Under the pieces are notes generated by a model. It saw only the letters and a list, made by a program, of their open reading frames with translations, did no database searches and was not told where the DNA came from. From NCBI GenBank assembly GCA_030655055.1, contig JAURWH010000046.1, forward strand, positions 1 through 41,621: a DNA stretch of 41,621 nt, given 5' to 3'. Below, one piece after another: positions 16,944 to 27,014 of this stretch (within the stretch, counting starts at the first letter, position 1; each line of letters starts with the position of its first letter). Position numbers and translations under genes: made by a program. Source of the stretch: a bacterium. GTDB lineage: Bacteria; Edwardsbacteria; AC1; EtOH8.

Positions 16944-17171
16944 TTATGCGGTCTTGGCGCCCGAAGCCAGCTTGGCTTTGCCCAGCTTGTCTTCCTGAAG
17001 CACGGTCTTGAGGCGGGCCACCTGGCGGCGTGATTTTTTGAGCTCGGTGGGCTTGGGCAGCCCCTGGGTGGAATGGCGGATGGTCAGATGAAAGAGATTC
17101 TGCCCCTCATCCTTGAGCTTCTGCTCCACCTCGGCCCGGGTCATTTGGCGAAGTTCTTTTACCTTGGCCAT
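16944..17171 (-). CDS. rpmC: 50S ribosomal protein L29
   Basis: L29 lies at the tunnel exit beside L23, near the docking site for SRP and trigger factor. The 75 residues contain [37 protein letters not shown] and [15 protein letters not shown], a two-helix hairpin. The start ATG is one base after the rplP stop codon. Confidence 0.97.
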   Translation of the reverse strand: MAKVKELRQMTRAEVEQKLKDEGQNLFHLTIRHSTQGLPKPTELKKSRRQVARLKTVLQEDKLGKAKLASGAKTA

Positions 17172-17172
17172 G

Positions 17173-17598
17173 TTATATTACCTTTATGGTGCGATCGCGC
17201 TCGACGATCTTGGTTTTAATGGGCAGTTTGTGGGAAGCCAGGCCCAGGGCCTTCTTGGCTGATTCCGGGGGAATGCCGCCGATCTCGAACATCACCCGGC
17301 CCGGCTTGATCACCGCCACCCAGTGGTCCGGGGCGCCCTTGCCCTTTCCCATCCGGGTCTCGGCCGGTTTTTTGGTGGACGGGTGGTCGGGGAATATCCT
17401 GATCCATACCCGGCCGCCCTTTTTGGTGAAGCGGGTCAAGGCCACCCGGGCGGATTCTATCTGGCGGTCGGTGATCCAGGCGGATTCGGTGGCCATCAGC
17501 CCCTGATCTCCGAATTCCACGAACTGGCCCCGGCTGGCCGTCCCGGTCATGCGCCCCCGGTGCTGTTTACGGTGTTTTACCCTTTTTGGCATCAACAT
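17173..17598 (-). CDS. rplP: 50S ribosomal protein L16
   Basis: L16 sits near the A-site finger and peptidyl transferase centre. The protein has [57 protein letters not shown] and the C-terminal [23 protein letters not shown] lies 11 bases before the ATG at 17598 and 17 before a second ATG at 17592, so I kept the first (141 residues). It follows rpsC after 158 bases that carry a palindromic repeat. Confidence 0.97.
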   Translation of the reverse strand: MLMPKRVKHRKQHRGRMTGTASRGQFVEFGDQGLMATESAWITDRQIESARVALTRFTKKGGRVWIRIFPDHPSTKKPAETRMGKGKGAPDHWVAVIKPGRVMFEIGGIPPESAKKALGLASHKLPIKTKIVERDRTIKVI

Positions 17599-17679
17599 TT
17601 GTGTGCTATCTCCAAAGTATCAAAAAGACTTGATGGTGTAGAAATATTTTTCCAGGTTTATTAAGGATTGGCCTTTTAT

Positions 17680-17742
17680 TTGACAGGATTTACCGGATTT
17701 TTATTTAAGATCAATTCCGGGAAATCATGTTAATCCTGTCAA
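17680..17742. repeat. GACAGGATT-type imperfect palindromic repeat
   Basis: The left arm TTGACAGGATTTACCGGATT (from 17680) is the imperfect reverse complement of the right arm AAATCATGTTAATCCTGTCAA (17722-17742), differing at three or four of 21 positions. The element lies in the 158-base rpsC-rplP gap inside the S10 operon. Similar GACAGGATTAACAGGATT palindromes are known to me as dispersed intergenic repeats in many bacteria. Confidence 0.65.
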
Positions 17743-17756
17743 TTCCGCTCTTGGTG

Positions 17757-18407
17757 TTACTGTCTGACGGCCTGGCGGGGCGGCAACTGCTCGCCCTTGA
17801 ATATCCAGACCTTGATCCCGATGCATCCGAAAGTGGTGTGCGAGGTGGCGGTGCCGTAGTCGATGTCGGCCCTTAAGGTGTGCAGGGGAACCCGGCCTTC
17901 GCGGTAGGTCTCGGTCCGGGCGATCTCGGCTCCGCCCAGGCGGCCGCCGCAGGAGATCTTGATCCCCTGGGCTCCCATCCTTAATGATCCCTGGACCGCC
18001 TTCTTCATGGCCCGGCGGAAGGAGATCCGCTGTTCCAGCTGGCGGGCGATGGAATCGGCCACCAGCATCGAATTGATCTCGGGAACCTTGACCTCGGCGA
18101 TGTTCAGGTGCACTTCCTTCTGTCCGGTCAGCAGCTGGACCTCGGCCTTGAGCTTTTCGATGTCGGCTCCCTTGCGGCCGATCACGATCCCGGGGCGCGA
18201 AGTGTGGACGGTGATGGTGGCCCTTTTGGGGGTGCGCTCTATCTCGATCTTGGCCAGGCCGGCGTTGGCCAGCTTCTGCCGGATGTACTGGCGGATCTTC
18301 TGATCTTCTTCCAAAAGATCGGGAAAGTCTTTTTTGGCGAACCAGCGGGAATCCCAGGTCTTGATGATCCCCAGCCTTAACCCGATCGGATTTGTCTTTT
18401 GACCCAA
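17757..18407 (-). CDS. rpsC: 30S ribosomal protein S3
   Basis: S3 forms part of the mRNA entry site and helicase activity with S4 and S5. The 216 residues start [20 protein letters not shown]; the KH domain is visible at [20 protein letters not shown], and the C-terminal domain at [19 protein letters not shown]. The start codon is TTG, with GGAGG eight bases upstream. It begins three bases after the rplV stop. Confidence 0.98.
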   Translation of the reverse strand: MGQKTNPIGLRLGIIKTWDSRWFAKKDFPDLLEEDQKIRQYIRQKLANAGLAKIEIERTPKRATITVHTSRPGIVIGRKGADIEKLKAEVQLLTGQKEVHLNIAEVKVPEINSMLVADSIARQLEQRISFRRAMKKAVQGSLRMGAQGIKISCGGRLGGAEIARTETYREGRVPLHTLRADIDYGTATSHTTFGCIGIKVWIFKGEQLPPRQAVRQ

Positions 18408-18410
18408 GGC

Positions 18411-18776
18411 TTATTCCTCCGTATCTTGTTTTGGTTGACCGTCGGAAACCCGCACCGTCAGATGGCTGGTCCGCTTCAAACGGCGGTCAGCCCGGCCCCG
18501 GGCCCGGGGTCTCATTCTTTTCCAGGTAGCGCCTTCATCCACCCTGATCTCGGAGACCTTGAGGGTGTCGGGATCGAACTTGGCCTTGCCGGCCTGTTCC
18601 ACCGCCGATGCTACCGCCGACTGGATGGCCTTCAGGATCAGGGGGCTGGCAGCCCGGGGCACGAAGCGCAGGATGGACAGGGCCTGGTTGCAGTTCTTTC
18701 CCCGCACCAGGTCGGCCACTATCCGCATCTTGCGCGGGGTGACCCTGACGAATTTTTGTCTGGCTAAAGCTTCCAT
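18411..18776 (-). CDS. rplV: 50S ribosomal protein L22
   Basis: L22 lines the exit tunnel with its beta-hairpin, here in the stretch GATWKRMRPRARGRADRRLKRTSHLTV. The start is taken at the ATG at 18776 (MEALARQKFVRVTPRKMRIV; 121 residues). A TTG at 18785 is in frame, but neither has a clear Shine-Dalgarno site, so coupling to rpsS is possible. The stop is three bases ahead of rpsC. Confidence 0.97.
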   Translation of the reverse strand: MEALARQKFVRVTPRKMRIVADLVRGKNCNQALSILRFVPRAASPLILKAIQSAVASAVEQAGKAKFDPDTLKVSEIRVDEGATWKRMRPRARGRADRRLKRTSHLTVRVSDGQPKQDTEE

Positions 18777-18795
18777 AATACTCAATAGTGTTTAT

Positions 18796-19155
18796 TTATT
18801 TTTTGGCCGGGGCTGCCGCCGGGGCTGCTCCGGGAGCTGCTCCGGGAGCGGTTGTGGTTTCGGTCTTCTTGCCGCCCTTTTTGTCTACTTCCTTGCCGGC
18901 CGCGCCGTGCTTGCGGAAGGTGCGGGTGGGGGAGAACTCTCCCAGCTTATGGCCGACCATGTTCTCGCTGACATAGACCGGTATGAACTTGTTGCCGTTG
19001 TGGACCGAAATGGTGAACCCCACGAATTCCGGGGGGATCATGGAACGCCGGGCCCAGGTCTTGATCACCTTCTTGTCGCGGGCGGCGTGCATGGCTTCGA
19101 TCTTGGCAAACAGCTTGGCATCGATGAAGGGTCCTTTTTTTAGGGAGCGGGACAT
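18796..19155 (-). CDS. rpsS: 30S ribosomal protein S19 with Ala/Pro/Gly repeat tail
   Basis: S19 pairs with S13 in the 30S head. Residues 1 to about 88 are the family core: [20 protein letters not shown], then [22 protein letters not shown] and [19 protein letters not shown]. The remaining 30 or so residues are a low-complexity tail with a four-residue period ([16 protein letters not shown]). The DNA encoding it has a matching tandem 12-bp unit (GCTGCTCCGGGA, 18827-18852 on the plus strand). The start codon overlaps the rplB stop by one base (TAATG). Confidence 0.97.
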   Translation of the reverse strand: MSRSLKKGPFIDAKLFAKIEAMHAARDKKVIKTWARRSMIPPEFVGFTISVHNGNKFIPVYVSENMVGHKLGEFSPTRTFRKHGAAGKEVDKKGGKKTETTTAPGAAPGAAPAAAPAKK

Positions 19156-19979
19156 TACTTTCTCCTCTTGACTATAAACTTGCTGGAAAGTTTTTTACGG
19201 TTGCGGGTCTTCTTGCCTTTGGATAGGAGTCCGGTGGGTCCGCAGGGGTGGCGTCCGCCCGAGGACTTGCCTTCGCCGCCGCCCATCGGGTGGTCGTGGG
19301 GGTTCTTGACCACGCCCCGGCTGTGGGGCTTGACCCCCAGCCAGCGGTTGCGGCCGGCCTTGCCGATGGAGATGTTCTCATGTTCCAGGTTGCCCACCTG
19401 TCCTACGGTGGCCAGGCATTCCAGGCTGATCATCCGCACTTCGCCCGAAGGCATCCGCAGCTGGGCGTAGCCGGCTTCCTTGGCCAGCAGCTGGGCCGAT
19501 CCTCCGGCGGTGCGCACCATCTGGCCGCCCCGGCCCTTGGTGACCTCGATGTTGTGGACCGAGGTTCCCATGGGGATCTCGGACAGGGGCAGGGCGTTGC
19601 CGTTCTTGATCTCGGAGCCGGGGCCGGACATCACCTTGTCGCCCAGCTTCAGCCCCAGCGGGGCCATGATGTAGCGCCATTCTCCGTCGGCGTACTTCAG
19701 CAGGGCCAGCCTGGCCGAGCGGTTGGGATCGTACTCGATGGCGGCCACCGTGGCGGCGATCCCGAATTTATCGCGCCGGAAATCTATCATCCGGTAGGCC
19801 CGTTTGTGCCCTCCTCCGCGGTGGTCGGCGGTCACCCGTCCGTGATTGTTGCGTCCCCCGCTTTTGCGCATGGCCTTCCTCAGGCTTTTGGGAGCCAGAG
19901 GCTTGGTCAGCTCTTCAAAGGTGTAGCCGGTGCGGTGCCTTAATCCGGGAGTTACCGGTTTATAAGACTTGATCCCCAT
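19155..19979 (-). CDS. rplB: 50S ribosomal protein L2
   Basis: L2 is essential for subunit joining and peptidyl transferase organisation. The 274 residues start [20 protein letters not shown] and contain [36 protein letters not shown]-type sequence ([28 protein letters not shown]) with the conserved His, and a basic C-terminus. Length and order (rplW-rplB-rpsS) are standard. Confidence 0.98.
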   Translation of the reverse strand: MGIKSYKPVTPGLRHRTGYTFEELTKPLAPKSLRKAMRKSGGRNNHGRVTADHRGGGHKRAYRMIDFRRDKFGIAATVAAIEYDPNRSARLALLKYADGEWRYIMAPLGLKLGDKVMSGPGSEIKNGNALPLSEIPMGTSVHNIEVTKGRGGQMVRTAGGSAQLLAKEAGYAQLRMPSGEVRMISLECLATVGQVGNLEHENISIGKAGRNRWLGVKPHSRGVVKNPHDHPMGGGEGKSSGGRHPCGPTGLLSKGKKTRNRKKLSSKFIVKRRK

Positions 19980-20043
19980 TTATGTATCGTCTCCTAGTAT
20001 TGCTGGTGCTTGAAAAATCATTTTTAACCAAGACCCGGGAAAA

Positions 20044-20334
20044 CTAAACCCCGTCGCCGATATCCAGCTTCTGGTCCTTGGCCAGGGTCACCACGGCCTT
20101 CTTCCAGTCGGGCCGTTTGCCCTCGTTGCGGCCCTGCCGTTTGATCTTGCCCCGGACGTTCATGGTGGCCACATCGGTGACCTTGACCTTGAAGACCGAC
20201 TCGATGGCCCTTTTGACGTCATGCTTGTTGGCGTTCTTGTCGACCTCAAAAGCGTAACGGTTATAAGCCTCTTTCAGGGCGGTGAATTTCTCGGTGATCA
20301 GGGGTTTTTTAATGACCTTGTTCAAATCTTTCAT
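20044..20334 (-). CDS. rplW: 50S ribosomal protein L23
   Basis: L23 is the main docking site for trigger factor and SRP at the tunnel exit. The 96 residues read MKDLNKVIKKPLITEKFTAL, then YAFEVDKNANKHDVKRAIESVFKVKV and GKIKRQGRNEGKRPDWKKAVVTL. The ATG overlaps the rplD stop by four bases (ATGA). The length is typical. Confidence 0.98.
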   Translation of the reverse strand: MKDLNKVIKKPLITEKFTALKEAYNRYAFEVDKNANKHDVKRAIESVFKVKVTDVATMNVRGKIKRQGRNEGKRPDWKKAVVTLAKDQKLDIGDGV

Positions 20335-20957
20335 TTGTTAAAGACCTCCTTTAAGGCCTCCACGCCGGCCTTGGTGAACAGCACTCTGTCGGCCCGCATG
20401 ATCTCGTAGGTGTTCAGTTCCCGCACCGGCCGGATGGCCAGCCCTTTGATGTTGCGGCCGGAGAGCAGCAGTTCCGAGGTAGGGGCCACGTCCAGCAGCA
20501 GTACTTTCTTGTCGGACAGCTCCATGGTCTTCAGCACCCCGTAGACGTCCTTGGTCTTGCCGCCGGAGGTCACGGCGTCTATCACCGCCAGGCGTCCGGT
20601 CTTGAACGAATCGGTCAGGGCCGACTTCAGGGCCTGGCGACGGCTGGTCTTGGGCATCTCCCAGGAATAATCCCGGGGATGGGGGCCGTGGGCCACGTAG
20701 CCTCCCACCATCAGCGAGGAGCGGTTGCTGCCCTGGCGGGCCCGGCCGGTGCCTTTCTGCTTGAACGGCTTTTTGCCGCCGCCCCGCACGTCCTCGGCAT
20801 TCTGGGTGTTGGCGGTTCCCTGCCGCCTGTTATCCAGGTAATTTTTCACTGCCAGGTAAAGCAGGTGCTGATTCACCCTGACCCCGAAGATGTTCTCGGG
20901 CAGGTCTATATTCCCTGTCATTTTTCCCTGGGCATCATATAGATTTGCGGACAACAT
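20331..20957 (-). CDS. rplD: 50S ribosomal protein L4
   Basis: L4 lines the exit tunnel and in E. coli is the S10-operon repressor. The 208 residues contain the extended loop GGGKKPFKQKGTGRARQGSN, followed by SSLMVGGYVAHGPHPRDYSW, and the globular LLLDVAPTSELLLSGRNIKG. It begins three bases after the rplC stop and overlaps rplW. Confidence 0.98.
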   Translation of the reverse strand: MLSANLYDAQGKMTGNIDLPENIFGVRVNQHLLYLAVKNYLDNRRQGTANTQNAEDVRGGGKKPFKQKGTGRARQGSNRSSLMVGGYVAHGPHPRDYSWEMPKTSRRQALKSALTDSFKTGRLAVIDAVTSGGKTKDVYGVLKTMELSDKKVLLLDVAPTSELLLSGRNIKGLAIRPVRELNTYEIMRADRVLFTKAGVEALKEVFNK

Positions 20958-20960
20958 TTT

Positions 20961-21599
20961 TTATGCCTTCTTCTTTATAATCTTTTGAACGACCAATATC
21001 CCGTCGGGGGCACCGGGCACCGGGCCCTTGACCAGGAGCAGGTTCTTTTCGGCGTCCACTTTGACGATCTTTAGGTTGCGGACTGTGATCTGGACATTGC
21101 CCATCTGTCCGGGATAACGCCGGCCGGGATAGACCCGGCCCGGGGTGGATCCGGCTCCGGCCGATCCGGGACGGCGCAGGCGGTCGGTCTGACCGTGGGT
21201 CTTGGGGCCGCCCTTGAACCCGTGGCGCTTGACCACGCCCTGGGTGCCCCGGCCTTTCATGATCCCGGTGACCTTGACCATGTCGCCCTCGGCGAACAGG
21301 TCGGCCTTGATCACCTGGCCGGGTTTGAAATCCTTGGCCTGGGCCGTTCTGATCTCCTTGATGAAGCGCAGGGGAGCCGGGGCTCCAGCCTTGGTGAAAT
21401 GCCCCTGCATGGCCTTGGTGGTCTTCTGTTTTTTCTTTTCCACAAAGCCCAGCTGAACGGCAGAGTAGCCGTCAAGCTTGCCGTCCTTGACCTGGGTCAC
21501 TACGCAGGGTCCGGCTTCGATCACCGTCACCGGGATCACCGCGTTGCCCGGCCCGAAGATCTGGGTCATCCCTATTTTTCTGCCTAATATTCCGTTCAT
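20961..21599 (-). CDS. rplC: 50S ribosomal protein L3
   Basis: L3 is an assembly initiator whose long loop reaches the peptidyl transferase centre. The 212 residues start MNGILGRKIGMTQIFGPGNA and contain GVVKRHGFKGGPKTHGQTDR, LRRPGSAGAGSTPGRVYPGR and MGNVQITVRNLKIVKVD. Length and order (rpsJ-rplC-rplD) are standard. Confidence 0.98.
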   Translation of the reverse strand: MNGILGRKIGMTQIFGPGNAVIPVTVIEAGPCVVTQVKDGKLDGYSAVQLGFVEKKKQKTTKAMQGHFTKAGAPAPLRFIKEIRTAQAKDFKPGQVIKADLFAEGDMVKVTGIMKGRGTQGVVKRHGFKGGPKTHGQTDRLRRPGSAGAGSTPGRVYPGRRYPGQMGNVQITVRNLKIVKVDAEKNLLLVKGPVPGAPDGILVVQKIIKKKA

Positions 21600-21661
21600 T
21601 GTGTCTTTTACTCTGCTACTTGTTTACTCTTTGAGAGCTTTAAGCCATCTGCTTACAGCTG

Positions 21662-21976
21662 TTATAATCCGGTCTTGATCTCGATGTCCACCCCGGCCGG
21701 AAGGTCCAGCTTGGTCAGGGCGTCGATGGTCTGAGGAGAGGAGTGCCAGATGTCTATCAAGCGCTTGTGGATCCGCCGCTCGAACTGTTCCCGCGACTTC
21801 TTGTCCACGTGGGTGGAGCGGTTGACGGTATAGACGGTGCGGTTGGTGGGCAGCGGGATTGGTCCCGAGATCCTGGCCCCGGTCTGTTTGGCCGTGTTGA
21901 CTATCTCGGCCACCGATTTGTCCAGCACCGCATGGTCGTATGCCTTTAGTTTTATCCTGATGTTCTGAGCCGCCAC
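21662..21976 (-). CDS. rpsJ: 30S ribosomal protein S10
   Basis: S10 is a 30S head protein and, as NusE, a partner of NusB in antitermination. The 104 residues read [20 protein letters not shown], then [33 protein letters not shown] and [15 protein letters not shown]. It heads the S10 block, 94 bases after tuf copy 1. No promoter or L4-type leader was recognisable in that gap, so read-through from the str operon is likely. Confidence 0.98.
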   Translation of the reverse strand: MAAQNIRIKLKAYDHAVLDKSVAEIVNTAKQTGARISGPIPLPTNRTVYTVNRSTHVDKKSREQFERRIHKRLIDIWHSSPQTIDALTKLDLPAGVDIEIKTGL

Positions 21977-22070
21977 TTTTTATATCTCCTCGAGAGTTTT
22001 AAATAACCGGTTTGACTGTTGTAGTTCCTATTTCCAATTTATCCGTTTCCCATTTACCCGGGAGGGGTTT

Positions 22071-23264
<1,194 letters not shown>

Positions 23265-23308
23265 GATGGTTTCTCCCAACTAACGATTAAGAAATATTTC
23301 TTTTATCA

Positions 23309-23358
23309 TTCCCCGCTGAATACACCTTAGAAGAGGGTTTTAGTGTCTTTAGCGGGAA
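23309..23358 (-). promoter_or_regulatory. Long-loop hairpin in the leader of tuf copy 1
   Basis: On the minus strand TTCCCGCT (23351-23358) pairs with AGCGGGGAA (23309-23317), enclosing about 33 bases that contain a secondary ACC/GGT pairing. It sits between fusA and tuf, about 45 bases before the tuf start codon. No T-tract follows, so it looks like an mRNA structure rather than a terminator. Confidence 0.45.
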
Positions 23359-23375
23359 GGTACTATTGGTTATCT

Positions 23376-25454
23376 TTATTTTGTTCCGCTTTTGGCCATG
23401 ATCTCTTCGGATATCGAGCGGGGCACTTCTTCGTAATGGTGGAACTGCATGGTGTAGATGGCCCGGCCCTGGGTCAGGGACCTTAATCTGGTGGCGTATC
23501 CGAACATCTCGGACAGGGGGACCATCGAGGCTATCACCTGGGCGTCCTTGCGCTTTACCAGCCCCAGTATCTTGCCCCGGCGGGAGTTGATGTCGCCGAT
23601 CACCTCGCCCATGTAGAGTTCCGGAACCACCACCTCCACGCTCATCACCGGTTCCATGATCACCGATCCGGCTTTGCGCAGGGCTTCGTTGACCGCTATC
23701 GATCCGGCCGCCTTGAAGGCGATGTCCGAGGAGTCCACTTCGTGATAAGAGCCGTCGACCAGAGATACTTTGACGTCCACCACCGGATACCCGGCCAGGA
23801 TCCCAGCCTCCAGCGCCTCTTTGACGCCCTTCTCCACCGAGTTGATGTATTCCTTGGGAATGGAGCCGCCGACGGTGTCGTTGGTGAATTCAAAACCCAG
23901 CCCCTGCTGCTGCGGTTCCAGTATGATCTCCACGTGTCCGTACTGCCCCCGGCCACCGCTCTGGCGGATGAACTTGCCCTCGGCCTTGGCCGCCCTGCGG
24001 ACCGTCTCCCGGTAGCTGACCTGGGGCTTGCCCACGTTGGCCTGCACCCCGAATTCCCTCATCATCCGGTCCACGATGATCTCCAGGTGGAGTTCGCCCA
24101 TGCCGGAGATGATGGTCTGTCCAGTTTCCTCGTCGGTCTTCACCTTGAAGGTGGGGTCTTCTTCGGACAATTTTGAAAGAGCGTTGCCCAATTTATCCTC
24201 GTCGGCCTTGGACTTTGGCTCCAGGGCCACCGAGATCACCGGGTCGGGGAAGTTCATTGATTCCAGGACGATGGGATTCTTCTTCTCGCACAGGGTGTGG
24301 CCGGTCTTGCTGTCCTTGAGGCCCACCACGGCCGCGATGTCCCCGGCCGAAAGCTTCTCCACGTCCTCCCGTTTGTTGGCGTGCATCAAAAGCAGCCGGC
24401 TGACCCGTTCGTGCTTGCTGATGTTGCTGTTGTATACTGCCTGCCCGGCCTCGATGGTGCCGGAGTAGATGCGGACATATGATATCTTACCCACGTAGGG
24501 GTCGGTGGCGATCTTGAATACCAGCGCCGCCAAAGGCTCGTTGGGGTCGTCGTGGCGGTCTTCGTGCTGGCCGGTGTCGGGATTCAAACCGGAGATCGGG
24601 GGCAGGTCGGGGGGGGCCGGCAGGTAATCCACCACCGCGTCCAGCAGCGGCTGCACTCCCTTGTTCTTGAAGGACGATCCGCACAGCACCGGGAAGATCT
24701 TGATGTCCAGGGTTCCCCGGCGGATGGCCTTCATCAGGAGATCTTCCGGGATGGGCTGGCCTTCTACGTATAAATTGAGGGCCTCTTCGTCGTACTCGGC
24801 CACCTGTTCCACCAGGAAGTTGTGGGCGGCCTGGGCCTGGGCCAGATATTCTTCGGGGATGGGGCTCAGTTTGGGGTCCTCGTTCTCGCCCGCATCGTAG
24901 ATGATCGCCTGCATCTTGACCAGATCCACCGCTCCGGTGAAAGTCTCCCCGCTGCCGATGGGCATCTGGATGGGCACCGCCTTGGCGGCCAGCCGTTCCC
25001 TCATCATCTCCACCGCGTCGTCGAAATCCGATCCCACCCGGTCCATTTTGTTGATGAAGGCGATCCGGGGAATGTGATAGCGATCGGCCTGGCGCCAGAC
25101 CGTTTCCGATTGCGGCTCCACGCCGCCTACCGCGCAGAACAGGGCCACGGCCCCGTCCAGGATCCTTAATGAGCGTTCCACTTCCACCGTGAAGTCCACG
25201 TGGCCCGGGGTGTCGATGATGTTGATCCGGTGCCCGTTCCAGGAGCAGGTGGTGGCGGCCGAGGTGATGGTGATGCCGCGTTCCTTTTCCTGTTCCATCC
25301 AGTCCATGGTGGCGGCGCCGTCGTGAACCTCGCCGATCCGGTGAACCTTGCCGGTGAAGAACAGGATCCTCTCGGTGGTGGTGGTCTTGCCGGCATCGAT
25401 ATGGGCCATGATGCCGATGTTTCTGGTCTTATTTAACGAAGAAGCCTGGGTCAT
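23376..25454 (-). CDS. fusA: Elongation factor G
   Basis: EF-G drives translocation. The 692 residues start [20 protein letters not shown], with G1 [10 protein letters not shown], switch region [18 protein letters not shown]3 DTPGHVDF and G4 NKMDR. Domains 3-5 follow, with GMGELHLEI in domain 3 and SRRGKILG in domain 5. The length is normal for a housekeeping EF-G. It lies between rpsG and tuf as in the standard str operon, though 221 bases separate it from rpsG. Confidence 0.98.
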   Translation of the reverse strand: MTQASSLNKTRNIGIMAHIDAGKTTTTERILFFTGKVHRIGEVHDGAATMDWMEQEKERGITITSAATTCSWNGHRINIIDTPGHVDFTVEVERSLRILDGAVALFCAVGGVEPQSETVWRQADRYHIPRIAFINKMDRVGSDFDDAVEMMRERLAAKAVPIQMPIGSGETFTGAVDLVKMQAIIYDAGENEDPKLSPIPEEYLAQAQAAHNFLVEQVAEYDEEALNLYVEGQPIPEDLLMKAIRRGTLDIKIFPVLCGSSFKNKGVQPLLDAVVDYLPAPPDLPPISGLNPDTGQHEDRHDDPNEPLAALVFKIATDPYVGKISYVRIYSGTIEAGQAVYNSNISKHERVSRLLLMHANKREDVEKLSAGDIAAVVGLKDSKTGHTLCEKKNPIVLESMNFPDPVISVALEPKSKADEDKLGNALSKLSEEDPTFKVKTDEETGQTIISGMGELHLEIIVDRMMREFGVQANVGKPQVSYRETVRRAAKAEGKFIRQSGGRGQYGHVEIILEPQQQGLGFEFTNDTVGGSIPKEYINSVEKGVKEALEAGILAGYPVVDVKVSLVDGSYHEVDSSDIAFKAAGSIAVNEALRKAGSVIMEPVMSVEVVVPELYMGEVIGDINSRRGKILGLVKRKDAQVIASMVPLSEMFGYATRLRSLTQGRAIYTMQFHHYEEVPRSISEEIMAKSGTK

Positions 25455-25675
25455 TTGAATTCCAACTTTACTTTCTGCATTTTAACCGTCCGCCATCCCT
25501 TCGGCCAACGCCCAAAGGAAGGCGGCTGGCTGAAAGTCAATTTCTTTCGTCGGGAACTGCAAATGGCGTCAGGTTTCTCATTTTACAAATCTTAACTTTT
25601 TAAAAAGTCAAAAATCTTTTTGTGCTAGTCCGGGCCCGGGGCCTTAAGGACTCAAGAAAAACCAGGGGGTGATTT
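25455..25675 (-). other. Unusually long rpsG-fusA gap with several palindromes
   Basis: This 221-base gap contains no gene. It holds a perfect 14-bp palindrome ACTTTTTAAAAAGT (25595-25608), a GC-rich stem AGTCC/GGACT around GGCC...GGCC (25627-25652), and a CCGCC...GGCGG hairpin (25490-25525) resembling a dispersed repeat. A TTGACT preceding the palindrome has no good -10 partner. In most bacteria this gap is short. Confidence 0.5.
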
Positions 25676-26146
25676 TTAGAAGCGGAAGTGGCTGAAGGCC
25701 TTGTTGGCCTCGGCCATCTTGTGGGTGTCTTCCTTCTTTTTGACGGCCCCGCCCTCGTTCTTGTTGGCCGACATGATCTCTCCGGCCAGGCGGTCGCGCA
25801 TGGTCTTCTCGGAGCGGGCCTTGGCCGCGATGATCATCCAGCGGATGGCCAGGGCGGTGCGCCGCTCGGGCTTGACCTCGATCGGCACCTGGTAGGTGGC
25901 GCCGCCCACCCGGCGGGGTTTGACCTCCAGCACCGGCTTGATGTTGTTCAGGGCCTGCTTGAACACTTCGATCCCCGGAAGCTTCAGCTTCTGTTCCACG
26001 ATCTCCACCGCCTGGTAGAAGATCTTCTCGGCCACGCTCTTTTTTCCGCTCTTCATGATGTTGTTGATGAAGATGGTGACCATGGGATCGTGGTACTTGG
26101 GATCCGGCAGGACCTCGCGCTTGATGACTCTTTTTCTTCTTGGCAT
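25676..26146 (-). CDS. rpsG: 30S ribosomal protein S7
   Basis: S7 nucleates 30S head assembly and in E. coli represses the str operon by binding the rpsL-rpsG gap. The 156 residues start [20 protein letters not shown] and contain [24 protein letters not shown] and [22 protein letters not shown], ending FSHFRF. The length is exactly typical. The 104-base gap from rpsL contains a 20-bp palindrome (26189-26208). Confidence 0.98.
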   Translation of the reverse strand: MPRRKRVIKREVLPDPKYHDPMVTIFINNIMKSGKKSVAEKIFYQAVEIVEQKLKLPGIEVFKQALNNIKPVLEVKPRRVGGATYQVPIEVKPERRTALAIRWMIIAAKARSEKTMRDRLAGEIMSANKNEGGAVKKKEDTHKMAEANKAFSHFRF

Positions 26147-26188
26147 TTTATATCAGTTCCCGATTTTCAGATTGTTGGATGTTTGTTG

Positions 26189-26208
26189 GGGCAATTCATG
26201 AATTGCCC
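26189..26208. repeat. Perfect 20-bp palindrome GGGCAATTCATGAATTGCCC
   Basis: The palindrome lies in the rpsL-rpsG gap; flanking bases extend the pairing slightly. Identical or near-identical GGGGCAATTCATGAATTGCCCC palindromes are familiar to me as dispersed intergenic repeats. Its position coincides with where E. coli S7 binds its own mRNA, but the sequence gives no sign of an S7 site. Confidence 0.6.
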
Positions 26209-26250
26209 TTACCCGTTGTTGTTTTACCGCGCTTCAGTGGCTGGGCCCGT

Positions 26251-26649
26251 TTATTTTTTCAGGGCTGGCTTGGCGCCGGCCTTGATCCGCTTGGTGCCGT
26301 AGAGCGAGCGGCTCTTCTTGCGGCCCTCCACCCCGGAAGTGTCCAGGGTGCCGCGCACGATGTGATAGCGCACGCCGGGCAGGTCCTTGACGCGGCCGCC
26401 CCGCACCATGACGATGGAGTGCTCCTGCAGGTTGTGGCCCTCGCCCGGGATGTAGGACAGAATTTCAAATCCGTTGGTCAAACGCACCTTGGCCACCTTG
26501 CGCAAAGCGGAGTTGGGCTTCTTGGGGGTGGTGGTGTAGACCCGGAGACACACGCCCTTGCGCTGGGGGCACGAGTTGAGGGCCGGGGCCTTGGTCTTCT
26601 TGCGTTTGGAATTTCTTCCGGAGCGGATCAGTTGGCTGATGGTTGGCAT
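26251..26649 (-). CDS. rpsL: 30S ribosomal protein S12
   Basis: S12 monitors codon-anticodon pairing at the decoding site. The 132 residues start [20 protein letters not shown] and contain [20 protein letters not shown] and [17 protein letters not shown]. The two lysines altered in streptomycin-resistant mutants (TPKKPN and GRVKDLP) are present, so this is a sensitive-type sequence. GGAG lies six bases before the ATG. It is first in the str operon behind its own promoter at 26768-26797. Confidence 0.98.
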   Translation of the reverse strand: MPTISQLIRSGRNSKRKKTKAPALNSCPQRKGVCLRVYTTTPKKPNSALRKVAKVRLTNGFEILSYIPGEGHNLQEHSIVMVRGGRVKDLPGVRYHIVRGTLDTSGVEGRKKSRSLYGTKRIKAGAKPALKK

Positions 26650-26698
26650 TAATTCTCCTTGCCCTAAAGATAATTTTTAAAGACAAAAATAGCCTTAT

Positions 26699-26726
26699 CC
26701 GGTTTTCATCGCCGCGACGAAAACGG
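26699..26726 (-). promoter_or_regulatory. Hairpin in the rpsL leader
   Basis: On the minus strand CCGTTTTCGTCG pairs with CGATGAAAACCGG around a three-base loop, with one G-U pair and one bulge. It lies in the 5' leader about 50 bases before the rpsL start codon. No T-tract follows it, so it is more likely a leader structure than a terminator. Confidence 0.55.
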
Positions 26727-26767
26727 AAATGTTTTGTCAAAAATTTTTGTAATCGATTGGAATCCCA

Positions 26768-26797
26768 ATTATATAATATTTACAGTATAAAAGTCAA
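26768..26797 (-). promoter_or_regulatory. Sigma-70-type promoter for the str operon
   Basis: On the minus strand a -35 box TTGACT (26792-26797) and a perfect -10 box TATAAT (26768-26773) are 18 bases apart. Transcription would begin near 26760, giving a leader of about 110 bases before rpsL. It lies downstream of the terminator that closes the restriction-modification cassette, so it can restart transcription of the ribosomal genes. Confidence 0.8.
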
Positions 26798-26971
26798 GAT
26801 GCTTTAACAATTATTTTGATAAATCTTTGGGATGGAAAAATAGTTCTTGTCAAAGTGAAAAAATGGTTGTTTTTTACGGTTTCTTAAAGAAATATTTTGC
26901 TTTTATGGCCGAATAGACCGATTAAAATCGTCATACATATAGTGCCCATAGGTAATCGAGATACCAGATAT

Positions 26972-27014
26972 TGAGTAAAATACAAAACGGGGCTTTGCAA
27001 GCAAAGTCCCGTTT
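26972..27014 (-). terminator. Intrinsic terminator after the restriction endonuclease gene
   Basis: A 13-bp stem (26985-26997 with 27002-27014, one G-U pair) with a 4-base loop is followed on the minus strand by a TTGTATTTTAC tract. The stem reads AAACGGGACTTTG / CAAAGCCCCGTTT. It lies about 93 bases past the endonuclease stop codon and separates the cassette from rpsL. Confidence 0.88.
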
